From NCBI RefSeq assembly GCF_900631955.1, contig NZ_UZWD01000004.1, positions 1 to 64,000 of the forward strand: a stretch of 64,000 nucleotides of DNA, read 5' to 3'. The DNA comes from Devosia equisanguinis (lineage in GTDB: Bacteria > Pseudomonadota > Alphaproteobacteria > Rhizobiales > Devosiaceae). Shown here in pieces: positions 1 through 7,744 of this stretch; positions within the stretch are counted from its first letter, which is position 1, and each line of letters opens with the position of its first letter. The notes under the pieces were generated by a model, which saw only the letters and a program-made list of their open reading frames with translations, searched no databases and was not told the DNA's origin. The position numbers and the translations under genes were made by a program.

Positions 1-78
1 CAGACCCTACAGCGCATCGCCGGCGGCTGGCCTAACAACCAGATTACCGAACTGATGCCTTGGAACTTCAAGCCATAA
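1..78 (+). CDS. tnpC: IS66 transposase (TnpC), C-terminal 25 residues
   Basis: The frame starting at base 1 is open for 25 codons and ends ITELMPWNFKP before TAA. IS66 transposases end with a short C-terminal element of the form I..LLPW.Y/F, so the tail is recognisable although the DDE catalytic core is off the left edge. Partial at the 5' end. Confidence 0.7.
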   Translation, partial: QTLQRIAGGWPNNQITELMPWNFKP

Positions 79-99
79 CGGCCTCGGTTACCCGCTTAC
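1..99 (+). mobile_element. Right end of an IS66-family insertion sequence
   Basis: The window opens inside an IS66-like element. A transposase reading frame stops at 76-78, and CCGCTTAC at 92-99 is the reverse complement of GTAAGCGG, which matches the usual GTAAGCG-type outer tip of IS66 family ends. I therefore place the element boundary at about 99. The rest of the element lies outside the window, so completeness and target duplication cannot be judged. Confidence 0.7.
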
Positions 100-121
100 C
101 ACAGAGCCGAAACGGAGTGGC

Positions 122-661
122 CTACTCCTCGCAAAATCCGGCCAAATCAACGGCCGCAAGAAGCCGTCCGCAGAATTCGGCGGATGGGCTTCGCACCGCG
201 ACCGTTGTCATATCGCCCCAAAGAACAAGATCCGTTGCCCGCCGGAAGTCTTCGGGCGCCACATCGACTTTAGAGATTATAGCGTCAAGACGTACCGTAG
301 CCTCGCCAACACGAAGTGCTGCCAGAATGTCGGCTTGGGAAGCGCCATTTGCGAGCGCTGCAGCGGTGTGAAAGTAGAGACAAGACTGGCAAGAACCTTG
401 CGCAGCGACGGCGACACCGATCAGCTCCCGCATGCCGCTCTCCAGCGCCAGGTTGGGGTTCATCTGGTGGTTCGAGAATGCTTCCCAGGCATTGGGGAGC
501 TCTTCGCGAGGAAACTGCCAGAAAAACGTGGGCACAGCGCCATAGGTTTCGCTGATATTCTGATACGTTGCGTCGGCATCGTCGGCCATTGCCAACATCG
601 GCATTGCCGAAAATGCGAACACGGACACAAGCGCATTGGTCAGATGGGCATAACTGGTCAT
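122..661 (-). CDS. Exported AhpD/carboxymuconolactone decarboxylase-like protein
   Basis: 179 residues. A Sec-type signal peptide is visible at about 1-26 (hydrophobic stretch ending in AMA). The mature part carries the complete AhpD signature EX11CX2CX3H: E79, C91, C94 and H98, the last three in CQSCLYFH. In AhpD these residues form the thiol pair and proton relay that reduce peroxiredoxin AhpC; in this paralogue the partner is unknown, and an AhpD motif on an exported protein is unusual because AhpD itself is cytosolic. The start is supported by AGGAGAG just upstream. It is transcribed divergently from the regulator at 751 and the two share an upstream region of about 90 bases, so control by that regulator is a reasonable inference. 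The function is otherwise unassigned. Confidence 0.85.
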   Translation of the reverse strand: MTSYAHLTNALVSVFAFSAMPMLAMADDADATYQNISETYGAVPTFFWQFPREELPNAWEAFSNHQMNPNLALESGMRELIGVAVAAQGSCQSCLYFHTAAALANGASQADILAALRVGEATVRLDAIISKVDVAPEDFRRATDLVLWGDMTTVAVRSPSAEFCGRLLAAVDLAGFCEE

Positions 662-750
662 CGGAAACTCTCCTGTTGTCGATGCAGGAGCTTTTCAGAG
701 TTGGGTGTTTCGGGTCTTTTGAAAGAGTCGAAAACTTCCGAAAACTGGCT

Positions 751-2271
751 ATGCTCGGCGCTATGGGCACGACCTTGGGACCATTCACGCTGGACCACGA
801 ACGCCGTCAGTTGATGCGCGATGGACGAACGCTGGCCCTCGGTCAGCGGGGATATGTGCTGTTTGAAACCTTGGCCGAGGCAGGGGGCGCAGCCGTCAGC
901 AAGGACACGCTGATGGAACGGGCATGGCCTGGACTGGTCGTTGAGGAAAGCAATCTCAGCGTGCAGATCTCGGCGCTGCGCCGCGCCTTGGGCGCCGATG
1001 GTGATAGCATCGTCATCACAGTACCGCGCATCGGCTATCGCTTGGTGGTCCGACCTCCATCGTCCGAAACCCTGCGCGGTCCGCCGCTGATTGCTGTCCT
1101 CCCTGTCCTTAACCAAGGTTCTGGCGACGAGGAAAACGATTTCTCTGACGGCACTGTCGACGACGTTATCACTGCGCTGTCACGCTTCAAGACATTTGCC
1201 GTGCTGTCTCGCAGCGCAAGCTTTGCCTTGCGGGATCGGGGCTCGAATGCCGCCACTGCGGCACGCGAACTGGGCGTGCGCTACATCCTTGAAGTGGGGG
1301 TGCGGCGCCGGGCCGATCGGTTGCGGGTTACCGCGCAACTGCTCAGTGCAGATGTCGGAGCGGCGCTCTTTGCGGAGAGCTATGATGGCAGCGCGTCGGA
1401 GGTTTTCGCCTTTCAGGATCGCATCACACAAGCTGTCGTGGGTGTGATCGAACCTGCCATCCGCACGGCCGAAATCGAGCGCGTGCGCCGCAAACCGCCT
1501 GAGAGTCTCGATGCCTATGACCTCTTCCTCAAGGCCCTGCCCATGGTCTATGCGCCAACGCCGCAGAGGCATGAGGAGGCGTTGGCACTGCTGCAGAAAT
1601 CGGCAGAACTCGATCCGAGCTTTGGCCTGCCATTGGCCTATGCGGCCTGGATCTATGAAAAGCGCATCTCTGCTCGACTGCCTTCCCTCGGAAACAGCGA
1701 CCACGACAATTGCATTGCGCTCGCCCATGCGGCGCTCAAGGTCGGACGCAGTGATCCGATTGTGCGGGCCATTTGCAGCTTCGTGCTCTATCGACTGGAA
1801 CGCAATGCCGCCATGCTCGAAGGTTTGCGTGAAGCGGTGCGAGAAAATCCGAACAATGTCGTTATTCTCAATCTGAGCGGCATCGGCCATCAAATGAGCG
1901 GTGACGCGGACGAGGCATTGCGATGCCGGAGGCGCGCCTACGAGCTCAGCCCCAGTGCCCCTGACGCTTACGTGAGTTTGCACGGCATGGGGGCGGCAGA
2001 GATGATGCGCGGCAATCTTGAGACTGCGGTGCAATGGTGCCTCAGGTCGCTAGCGACCTTCAACGAGTGGCCCTTCACCTACATGACCTTGGCCACCTGC
2101 TACGAGCGCCTCGGTCGAATGGACGACGCCCGAGCCATGGTCAGGCGGCTTCGCGAGTTGAACCCTACGCTCACCCTGACAGCGCTCGAGGAGGGCGTTG
2201 ACCGGTGTGATGACGCGTACGGTCTCGCAGTAATCCCCAGCCTCAGGGCCGCCGGGCTTCCTGAGCGTTAG
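751..2271 (+). CDS. Winged-helix (OmpR/CadC-type) transcriptional regulator with TolB-like and TPR domains
   Basis: 506 residues from ATG 751; ATG 763 is equally possible, and the frame stays open further upstream. Residues about 10-105 form an OmpR/PhoB-type winged helix (LSVQISALRRALG, then VPRIGYRL). Residues about 115-250 resemble the TolB/FlgO-like segment common in alphaproteobacterial regulators annotated as adenylate-cyclase-like (IAVLPVLNQ, YILEVGVRR). The remainder is built of TPR-like helices. No transmembrane segment is obvious, so unlike CadC it is probably cytosolic. Its divergent neighbour is the exported AhpD-like protein, the most likely target. The effector is unknown. Confidence 0.8.
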   Translation: MLGAMGTTLGPFTLDHERRQLMRDGRTLALGQRGYVLFETLAEAGGAAVSKDTLMERAWPGLVVEESNLSVQISALRRALGADGDSIVITVPRIGYRLVVRPPSSETLRGPPLIAVLPVLNQGSGDEENDFSDGTVDDVITALSRFKTFAVLSRSASFALRDRGSNAATAARELGVRYILEVGVRRRADRLRVTAQLLSADVGAALFAESYDGSASEVFAFQDRITQAVVGVIEPAIRTAEIERVRRKPPESLDAYDLFLKALPMVYAPTPQRHEEALALLQKSAELDPSFGLPLAYAAWIYEKRISARLPSLGNSDHDNCIALAHAALKVGRSDPIVRAICSFVLYRLERNAAMLEGLREAVRENPNNVVILNLSGIGHQMSGDADEALRCRRRAYELSPSAPDAYVSLHGMGAAEMMRGNLETAVQWCLRSLATFNEWPFTYMTLATCYERLGRMDDARAMVRRLRELNPTLTLTALEEGVDRCDDAYGLAVIPSLRAAGLPER

Positions 2272-2350
2272 TCAATTGTAAATCATCGCACCATTTCTCC
2301 TTAGTGAAAGGAATGGGGTCTTTCTGGATTGCTCGTTTAGTCCAACGACG

Positions 2351-2365
2351 GCGGAATGGGGCGCA
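2351..2365 (-). repeat. Copy of dispersed intergenic repeat (core)
   Basis: The reverse strand reads TGCGCCCCATTCCGC, matching the core of the repeat family seen throughout the first 53 kb. This copy lies in the 152-base gap between two convergent genes. Confidence 0.55.
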
Positions 2366-2423
2366 TAGCCGTCTTCCAGTTTTACCCTGAACGCTGTGGG
2401 ACGTGACCGGTCGTACAGATGGT

Positions 2424-3038
2424 CTACTGGTCAACTATATCGGGGCAGTAAGATTGCCGGGTGGCTTGGCAGGCATTTTGACTATAGCCGACTGCCGATG
2501 GTTGGAGCACGTGCCGCCCCACAATCTGGCAGCGAGCGAAAGCCTCTGCGTATCGCCAGTCGTTGCCGGTGCCGTCTAGAACCAGATGGCCCTCGATAAG
2601 TTTAGGCTTAGCTGCGCCGTCTGCCACCATGAGAATCAGATGCCGCAGGAGGATACCGGCGGTCTCGCACGCTCCAAGGCCTTCCAGCGCTACGCGTGAG
2701 GCGCTGGCGTCCTCAAATATGCCAAGCTGCGTTACCTTGGTGCTCAAGCGTTCGAAATACTGCGCCTCATCCTCGCCCGGGAGAGGGCCGACGTTGAAAC
2801 CCTCCGCGATTAACGCAAGGTGATCAGTATTCAGGCTCTGAGCGACCTCCTTGGCAAGGGCGTCGAGGCCTTCCTGGTCTTCGTTCCCCAGCAACCTCGC
2901 GAACTGATCAGCGGTCCCCGTGATGAACTCATACGACTCCATCTGAGCTAGGAAGCTGTCCCACGGAACCGAGCCTGCAGCAGTTGCGGGGCCCGGAGCT
3001 AACAGTAAGGTCAAGGCTGCGGCTCGCATCATCGTCAT
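2424..3038 (-). CDS. Exported protein of unknown function
   Basis: 204 residues. The start has a purine-rich ribosome site (GAGGGAGAG) and encodes a signal peptide ending near PGPATAAG. The mature protein is mostly helical and acidic and has four cysteines (in GACETAG, ARCQIVG, NACQA and SYCPD), compatible with two disulfides in the periplasm. I do not recognise the family. The two C-terminal cysteines sit in a region typical of Rap1a/Tai-like immunity folds, but this resemblance is weak and I do not assign it. The gene stands alone, converging on the TPR regulator. Confidence 0.7.
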   Translation of the reverse strand: MTMMRAAALTLLLAPGPATAAGSVPWDSFLAQMESYEFITGTADQFARLLGNEDQEGLDALAKEVAQSLNTDHLALIAEGFNVGPLPGEDEAQYFERLSTKVTQLGIFEDASASRVALEGLGACETAGILLRHLILMVADGAAKPKLIEGHLVLDGTGNDWRYAEAFARCQIVGRHVLQPSAVGYSQNACQATRQSYCPDIVDQ

Positions 3039-3457
3039 GGTGCTCTCCCTCGACAGCGAAACAAGCCAACCGTGATATCGACGCTCACGGAGGTCAAGGT
3101 CGATTTGGCCGACTCCCAGATCGCGAGGTCAAAACCTAGATAGGGCTGGGTGACGCTCCAGCGATGATTGCTGTCGTCCTCGTATCACGCGGATCCGCGC
3201 CGCAAGATCGTCCCCGACAGCTAAGCCATCGGTTCTCGATCGGACGCGGTAGCGACGGCCAATGTCCGGTTTGGGAGAAGCTTCGTCGGAGGACTGGAAG
3301 GCGTGCGTTGCTGTCCAGCAGATATCCACCCCCGTCTTGCCGTTGAGCTAGCCATTCGGCGACGTCCGCTTCTCGGAAGGCGAGAAGGTTCATCGAACGG
3401 TGGAAATGGGGCGCTCCGCCGACGGATTGAATTAGCCGCCGGCGAAGACTTTGATGG
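3039..3457. other. Intergenic stretch with an excisionase-like remnant
   Basis: No intact gene. The only coding trace is the helix-turn-helix fragment at about 3328-3447 on the minus strand, just downstream of the recombinase. The remainder shows nothing I can name. Confidence 0.5.
3328..3447 (-). pseudogene. Remnant of a MerR/excisionase-type helix-turn-helix protein
   Basis: Roughly 40 codons read LRRRLIQSVGGAPHF, then LLAFREADVAEWLAQRQ. This is the pattern of small excisionase-like HTH proteins (vGsGP.., then .YR..Dl..Wl..r). The reading continues into sequence with no resemblance to the family, and there is no convincing start. It lies just downstream of the recombinase on the same strand, as an excisionase would. 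Treated as a decayed fragment. Confidence 0.35.
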
Positions 3458-4090
3458 TTAGATTTCAGTGGCCTCTGAAAGCGATAAGGCGTCGTCGACA
3501 TCTACGCCAAGGTAACGAACCGTGTTCTCAATCTTGCTGTGCCCGAGCAAAATCTGAATGGCTCGCAAGTTGCCTGTGGCCTTGTAGATAAGTGAGGCCT
3601 TGGTTCGACGGAGCGAATGGGTGCCATATTCCTCGGGTGCAAGACCTATGGCAGTCACCCACTCGTCCACGAGTCTTGCGTATTGCCGCGTACTGAGGTG
3701 GTCTCGAGGATGGACGCGGCTTGGGAACGCGTAGTCATCGACGCTGCCGCCTCGCCGTTCGAGCCAAGCGAGCAAGCTGGCCCTCGTGTCGGCGGTGATC
3801 TCAAACTGAACTGGTCTTCCCGTCTTTTGCTGGACCACCATCGATCGAGATCGGACAGTGGGGCCAGTCACAAGCGTCCCGATCTTGATCTTCACCAAGT
3901 CACAGCCTCGAAGCTTGCTGTCGAGCGCAAGGTCGAACAGCGCTCGATCTCGCATTCGACCTTCCCGATCAAGAAAGAAGCGGATTGACCAAATCTGTTT
4001 AATTTTCAGAGCGCGTTTGGCGCCCACTTGCTTACCGGCGTTCCAGGCAGGTCTGCCTGCTGCGGCAGGGTCATATTGCGAGATACCCAT
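3458..4090 (-). CDS. Short tyrosine recombinase/integrase
   Basis: 210 residues, the short form of phage-type integrase common in rhizobia and lacking the usual N-terminal SAM-like core-binding domain. The catalytic set is complete: R61 (KLRGCDL), K89 (QQKTGRP), H158 and R161 (THSLRRTKA), H184 (LLGHSKIEN) and the nucleophile Y193. It would cut and rejoin DNA through a 3'-phosphotyrosine. An excisionase-like remnant follows it. A truncated second copy of its last 67 residues lies at 43853-44056 in the opposite orientation, so the two copies bracket about 40 kb. Whether the enzyme acts on those ends is unknown. Confidence 0.9.
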   Translation of the reverse strand: MGISQYDPAAAGRPAWNAGKQVGAKRALKIKQIWSIRFFLDREGRMRDRALFDLALDSKLRGCDLVKIKIGTLVTGPTVRSRSMVVQQKTGRPVQFEITADTRASLLAWLERRGGSVDDYAFPSRVHPRDHLSTRQYARLVDEWVTAIGLAPEEYGTHSLRRTKASLIYKATGNLRAIQILLGHSKIENTVRYLGVDVDDALSLSEATEI

Positions 4091-4394
4091 TACATTTCTC
4101 CTGTGGCCAAAGCGGCCAAAAGAGAAACGACTATGGCAGGGGCATTAGCGAAAAGACGGCATCCTTAAACGCAAGGGCAGAGTAGGGGCACCAGACCGCC
4201 CGCAGTCGACCCCATTGCGGCCGTTCAGACCGCTTCGTCGATTGCCTGTAAGCCGCCGTTCAACTGCTATGAGATCGCCATCCAGCACTGCGACGTCACG
4301 AAGGTTACGATCCAGCTAGCCAAATTCGTGGAAAGTTAATGTAGAAATTTTATGTTTCGCGTGGCGGGCTAACCATTTGAGCAAAGCTGGATTT
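4091..4394. other. Intergenic region between recombinase and RsbQ-like gene
   Basis: About 300 bases without a gene, holding one copy of the dispersed repeat (about 4208-4230) and the upstream regions of both divergent genes. No clear promoter consensus was found. Confidence 0.5.
4208..4230 (+). repeat. Copy of dispersed intergenic repeat (core)
   Basis: The plus strand reads GACCCCATTGCGGCCGTTCA, a close match to the core of the repeat family, followed about 40 bases later by GCCGCCGTTC, the usual trailing element of the unit. Confidence 0.6.
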
Positions 4395-5192
4395 ATGTTC
4401 ACCAACGTACTGAGCCGGAACAACGTAGCAATCCGGGGCGACGGTGAACGCACCCTTGTGTTGGCACATGGCTTTGGTTGCGATCAAAACATGTGGCAGC
4501 GGCTGATGCCCCATCTCGATGGCTTTCGTCTCGTTCTCTTCGATTACACCGGCAGCGGAGGCTCTGACCTCTCTGCCTTCGACCTTGACCGGCACAGCCG
4601 GCTGGAAGGCTTTGCCGAGGATTTGGGCGAGATTTGCGAGGCTCTCGACCTGCGCGGTGCCACGTTGGTCGGCCATTCCGTCAGCGGTCTGATCGGGCTG
4701 ATTTCCGCCGTCGCTTCCCCTGCGCGCTTCGCAGATATTGTGATGGTCTGTCCCTCGCCCTGCTTTCTTAACCTGCCTGGCTACGCTGGCGGATTCGAGC
4801 GGAGCGACCTGGAGGAACTCATTTCCCTGATGGACAGAAACTACATCGGCTGGGCGCAACACTTGGCTCCACTCGTTAGTGGTCAGCCCGCTGACAGCGA
4901 GCTGTCAGAAGAGCTCAGGCGCAGTTTCTGCTCCACCGATCCCTTGACGGCCAGAACCTTCGCCGAGGCGACATTCCTGTCAGACCATCGCGATCTTCTG
5001 AGCAGGGCGGCTCACCCCGTTCTGCTTGTTCAAAGCGAGCGCGACTCGCTCGCCGCGACCTCGGTGGGGCGATACATGCATGATGCGCTTCCCAACAGCC
5101 AATATGAGGTGATCGACGCGGACGGGCACTGCCTCCACATGACCCATCCCACCCAGGTCGCGACCCTCATCAGAGAATTCACTGGTGTTTGA
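4395..5192 (+). CDS. RsbQ/KAI2-type alpha/beta hydrolase
   Basis: 265 residues from ATG 4395; a TTG at 4377 would add six residues, but the ATG matches the usual N-terminus (VLSRNNV). The fold is the RsbQ subfamily of alpha/beta hydrolases. The triad is visible: nucleophile Ser95 in GHSVSG, Asp217 in SERDS and His245 in DGHCLHMTHP; the oxyanion strand is HGFGCDQNMW. In Bacillus subtilis RsbQ works with the PAS domain of the phosphatase RsbP to activate the stress sigma factor, presumably by processing a small hydrophobic ligand; plant KAI2 and D14 receptors are relatives. Here the stop overlaps the start of a PAS-GGDEF gene by 8 bases. I infer that the hydrolase supplies or perceives the ligand of that PAS domain. 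The natural ligand is unknown. Confidence 0.88.
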   Translation: MFTNVLSRNNVAIRGDGERTLVLAHGFGCDQNMWQRLMPHLDGFRLVLFDYTGSGGSDLSAFDLDRHSRLEGFAEDLGEICEALDLRGATLVGHSVSGLIGLISAVASPARFADIVMVCPSPCFLNLPGYAGGFERSDLEELISLMDRNYIGWAQHLAPLVSGQPADSELSEELRRSFCSTDPLTARTFAEATFLSDHRDLLSRAAHPVLLVQSERDSLAATSVGRYMHDALPNSQYEVIDADGHCLHMTHPTQVATLIREFTGV

Positions 5193-6120
5193 CACAGCAG
5201 CGGGCGACCCTTTCGGTATTGACCGCTTTCCGGTGGGGTGCATTGCGACGGATGACATGCGTGTCATCCGCTTCGCCAATGCGCATGCCGCGATGCAGTT
5301 GGACCGCGCACAAGACGATTTGCTGGGACTTGGTATCGAGACATTGCTGACCCCGGCATCCCGGATTTTCTGCGATAGCTACGTCCTTCCGATCCTGCTT
5401 ACCAAAGGGCACTGCGACGAAGTCTTGCTGACCGTCGAGACCGGGTCGGGGACCCGCGCTCCGGTGGTTGTCAGCGCTTGGGTTCATGGCGACAGGCCGG
5501 GCTTCGTGTTCTGGAGCTTTATGCGCGCGGACAAGCGCGACAAGCTTCAGACGGAGGTACTGGCCTCCCGCAATCTGTTGCAGAAGCAAGCGCGTTCGCT
5601 GAAGGAGTTGGCCGCGCGAGACGACCTGACCGGGCTGATGAACCGGCGGGAGTTCACACGCATGATCGCGCCATTTAGTGCGGCGGCAAATCGCGCTGCT
5701 GCGTCGGTCGTGATCTTGCTCCTGGACATTGACCGTTTCAAAGCAGTCAACGACACCTACGGACACCTAGCCGGGGACGATGTATTGCGTCAGCTTGGTG
5801 GAGCCTTCGCCCCATTGGTCGGGTCGAACGAACTTGCCGCCCGGTATGGGGGTGAAGAATTCATCTTCGCCGTGACAGCCACCAATGCCGAGGCCGCAAG
5901 TCACTTCGTGTGCCGTCTGCACAAGGCTGCGGCGAGTGTGACAGGGAGCGGCGCGCCCATAACGGTGAGCATCGGCCTATACTGTTGGCCGCCGCAGTCC
6001 GGAGAGAGCTTCAAATCCGCAGTGAAGGCTGCGGATCGCGCGCTCTACGAAGCGAAAGCACTTGGCCGCAACCGCACGATGATGATGGACGCCGACGGTA
6101 CATTGGTGCCCTTCGGTTGA
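5185..6120 (+). CDS. PAS-GGDEF diguanylate cyclase
   Basis: 311 residues from a GTG that overlaps the hydrolase stop by 8 bases. Residues about 8-115 are a PAS fold (FPVGCIATDDMRVIRFANAHA), 118-142 a helical linker, and about 145-305 a GGDEF domain. The signature GGEEF (222-226) and the metal/substrate motif LLDIDRFKAVNDTYGH are intact, so cyclic-di-GMP synthesis is expected. The inhibitory RxxD I-site upstream of the signature is missing (GSNE at 213-216), so product feedback through that site is not expected. The sequence is soluble, with no membrane segment. Overlap with the RsbQ-like gene implies translational coupling and a common signalling function. Confidence 0.9.
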   Translation: MFDTAAGDPFGIDRFPVGCIATDDMRVIRFANAHAAMQLDRAQDDLLGLGIETLLTPASRIFCDSYVLPILLTKGHCDEVLLTVETGSGTRAPVVVSAWVHGDRPGFVFWSFMRADKRDKLQTEVLASRNLLQKQARSLKELAARDDLTGLMNRREFTRMIAPFSAAANRAAASVVILLLDIDRFKAVNDTYGHLAGDDVLRQLGGAFAPLVGSNELAARYGGEEFIFAVTATNAEAASHFVCRLHKAAASVTGSGAPITVSIGLYCWPPQSGESFKSAVKAADRALYEAKALGRNRTMMMDADGTLVPFG

Positions 6121-6453
6121 TGCGCTACGAAGCGCCGCCTGATGCCATGTGCGCTGGAATTCAAAATGGTTGATTGTCGTAGTCACACAGCCAGCGTGGA
6201 GAAGTGAATTTCGAACTTTGCCCGCTAATCGCCCGATTGAGCGCGTGGAAAAGGTTCGTCATATTTATGGCCCATGCAGATTACAATATTGGACACGGCT
6301 TGGCCATCAAACTGAATGGTAGTCCGGTCGCTATCGACCCCATTTCTGCCATTTGGGCTGTCGCATCTAAGTACTGAAAGCTGCCAAGGCACTCCACGAA
6401 ACGTGGAATGTCCACATCTTGACACTGGCCCATAAATCCATAATCCTCGATAT
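6121..6453. other. Intergenic region upstream of arsR, with one dispersed repeat
   Basis: No gene is seen. Around 6335-6352 CGACCCCATTTCTGCC is a diverged copy of the dispersed repeat, followed by GAAAGCTGCC at about 6377-6386. Just before arsR, CCATA (6438-6442) and TATGG (6453-6457) form a weak inverted repeat over the arsR start, a possible ArsR operator. Confidence 0.45.
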
Positions 6454-6816
6454 ATGGAATCAAATTACGCTATCGAAATCTTCGCTGCGCTTTCGCAACC
6501 GACACGCCTCGAAACGTTCCGTCTCCTTATGGAGCACGAGCCGGCGGGGCTTCCGGCCGGCGAGATCGCGCGCCGCCTGGAGGTACCGCAGAACACGATG
6601 TCCTCGCACCTGGCGATCCTTGCGCGCGCCGGGCTGGTCGAGTCGGAGCGTCACAGCCGCTCCATCATCTATCGCGCCGTCCTCGACCGCGTCCGCGAAC
6701 TCACCAGCTTCCTGGTCCAGGACTGCTGCGGTGGTCGTCCGGAACTGTGTGAGCCGCTCGTCGCCGAATTCACCCTATGCTGCACCACCCCTTCGGAGGG
6801 AAAGAATGCCTGCTGA
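6454..6816 (+). CDS. arsR: ArsR-family metalloregulator of the arsenic operon
   Basis: 120 residues. The ArsR/SmtB winged helix spans about 8-85 (ALSQPTRLETFRLL, then VPQNTMSSHLAILARAGLV). As(III)-sensing cysteines are placed C-terminally: C91 and C92 (QDCCGG) and C99 (ELC), the layout of the Acidithiobacillus ferrooxidans ArsR type rather than the classical ELCVCDL site. Further cysteines at 109, 110 and 120 may add ligands. It should repress the operon and leave DNA when trivalent arsenic binds. No ribosome site is visible before the ATG, so the message may be leaderless. It overlaps the next gene by 11 bases. Confidence 0.93.
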   Translation: MESNYAIEIFAALSQPTRLETFRLLMEHEPAGLPAGEIARRLEVPQNTMSSHLAILARAGLVESERHSRSIIYRAVLDRVRELTSFLVQDCCGGRPELCEPLVAEFTLCCTTPSEGKNAC

Positions 6817-7336
6817 TCGCGTCTACAACCTCCTGTTCCTCTGCACCGGAAACTCGGCTCGATCGATCCTAGGGGAAGCCCTGATCAACCATGTGGGTGG
6901 TGATCGCTTCCGCGGGTTTTCGGCCGGCTCGACGCCCAAGGGTGCGGTGCATCCCCTGACCCTGCAGACGCTGCGCAAGGCGGGAATCTCCACCGACGGC
7001 CTGCGCTCGAAGGCATGGGACGAGTTCGCGACGCCTGACGCGCCGAAGATGGACTTCGTCTTTACCGTCTGTGACAACGCCGCCGGCGAAGCCTGCCCGG
7101 TCTGGCCGGGACATCCGGTGACGGCGCACTGGGGCATCGAGGACCCCGCCGCAGTCGAGGGCCCCGACTTCAAGAAGGAGGCTGCGTTCGACGACGCCTT
7201 GCGCTACCTGCGCAACCGCATCGCGGCCTTCATGAACCTGCCGCTGGCGACCATCGATCGGATGTCGCTCACCTCGAGGCTGCAAGGCATTGGCGCCATG
7301 GATGGCTCCACCGGATCGGACAAAGGGGCGGCCTGA
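6806..7336 (+). CDS. arsC: Arsenate reductase, low-molecular-weight phosphatase type
   Basis: 176 residues from ATG 6806 (GGAGGG upstream). The N-terminal P-loop CTGNSARS is the CX5R motif of LMW tyrosine phosphatases and ArsC, and the second redox segment VCDNAAGEACPVWPG provides the two resolving cysteines of thioredoxin-linked enzymes. It reduces As(V) to As(III) in the cytosol. About 20 residues at the C-terminus extend past the usual fold without known motifs. It overlaps arsR by 11 bases and shares one base with the osmC-like gene, so it is tightly coupled. A second, unrelated arsenate reductase follows at 8803. Confidence 0.93.
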   Translation: MPADRVYNLLFLCTGNSARSILGEALINHVGGDRFRGFSAGSTPKGAVHPLTLQTLRKAGISTDGLRSKAWDEFATPDAPKMDFVFTVCDNAAGEACPVWPGHPVTAHWGIEDPAAVEGPDFKKEAAFDDALRYLRNRIAAFMNLPLATIDRMSLTSRLQGIGAMDGSTGSDKGAA

Positions 7337-7740
7337 TGCTTGAATACAAGGTTCACGCAAGGCGGGTCGACGCCAATGGCAGCCTCGCCACCTGCAAGGA
7401 GGCGGAATTGGTTATCGACACCGCCCTTGCGGGACGCCCGGACGCCTTCAATCCGGCCGAGTTGTTTCTCGCCTCGATAGCCGCCTGCATGCTCAAGGGC
7501 ATCGAGCGGGTCAGCCCGATGCTGAAGTTCGAGCTTCGCGGGGTGGAGGTGAGCCTTGAGGCCAAGCGCCAGGATGCTCCGCCGCGCATCATCTCGGTCG
7601 ATTACGTCCTGACGGTCGACAGTGACGAGTCCGACCAGAGGCTGGAACTGCTGCACACGAACGTACGCAAATACGGCACCATCTTCAACACCGTCGCCGA
7701 GTCTGCCGGTCTCAACGGCAAGCTGATCCGAAAGACCTGA
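7336..7740 (+). CDS. OsmC-family protein embedded in the ars operon
   Basis: 134 residues with the OsmC fold: an N-terminal beta region, then NPAELFLASIAACMLKGI containing the peroxidatic cysteine C51. The second cysteine of classical OsmC/Ohr hydroperoxidases is not seen; the equivalent segment reads KYGTIFNTVAE, so a classical intramolecular disulfide is unlikely. OsmC proteins reduce organic hydroperoxides with thiols. Its place between an arsenate reductase and the arsenite exporter suggests handling of oxidative or thiol stress caused by arsenic. It begins at the last base of arsC. Confidence 0.85.
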   Translation: MLEYKVHARRVDANGSLATCKEAELVIDTALAGRPDAFNPAELFLASIAACMLKGIERVSPMLKFELRGVEVSLEAKRQDAPPRIISVDYVLTVDSDESDQRLELLHTNVRKYGTIFNTVAESAGLNGKLIRKT

Positions 7741-7744
7741 CCCC

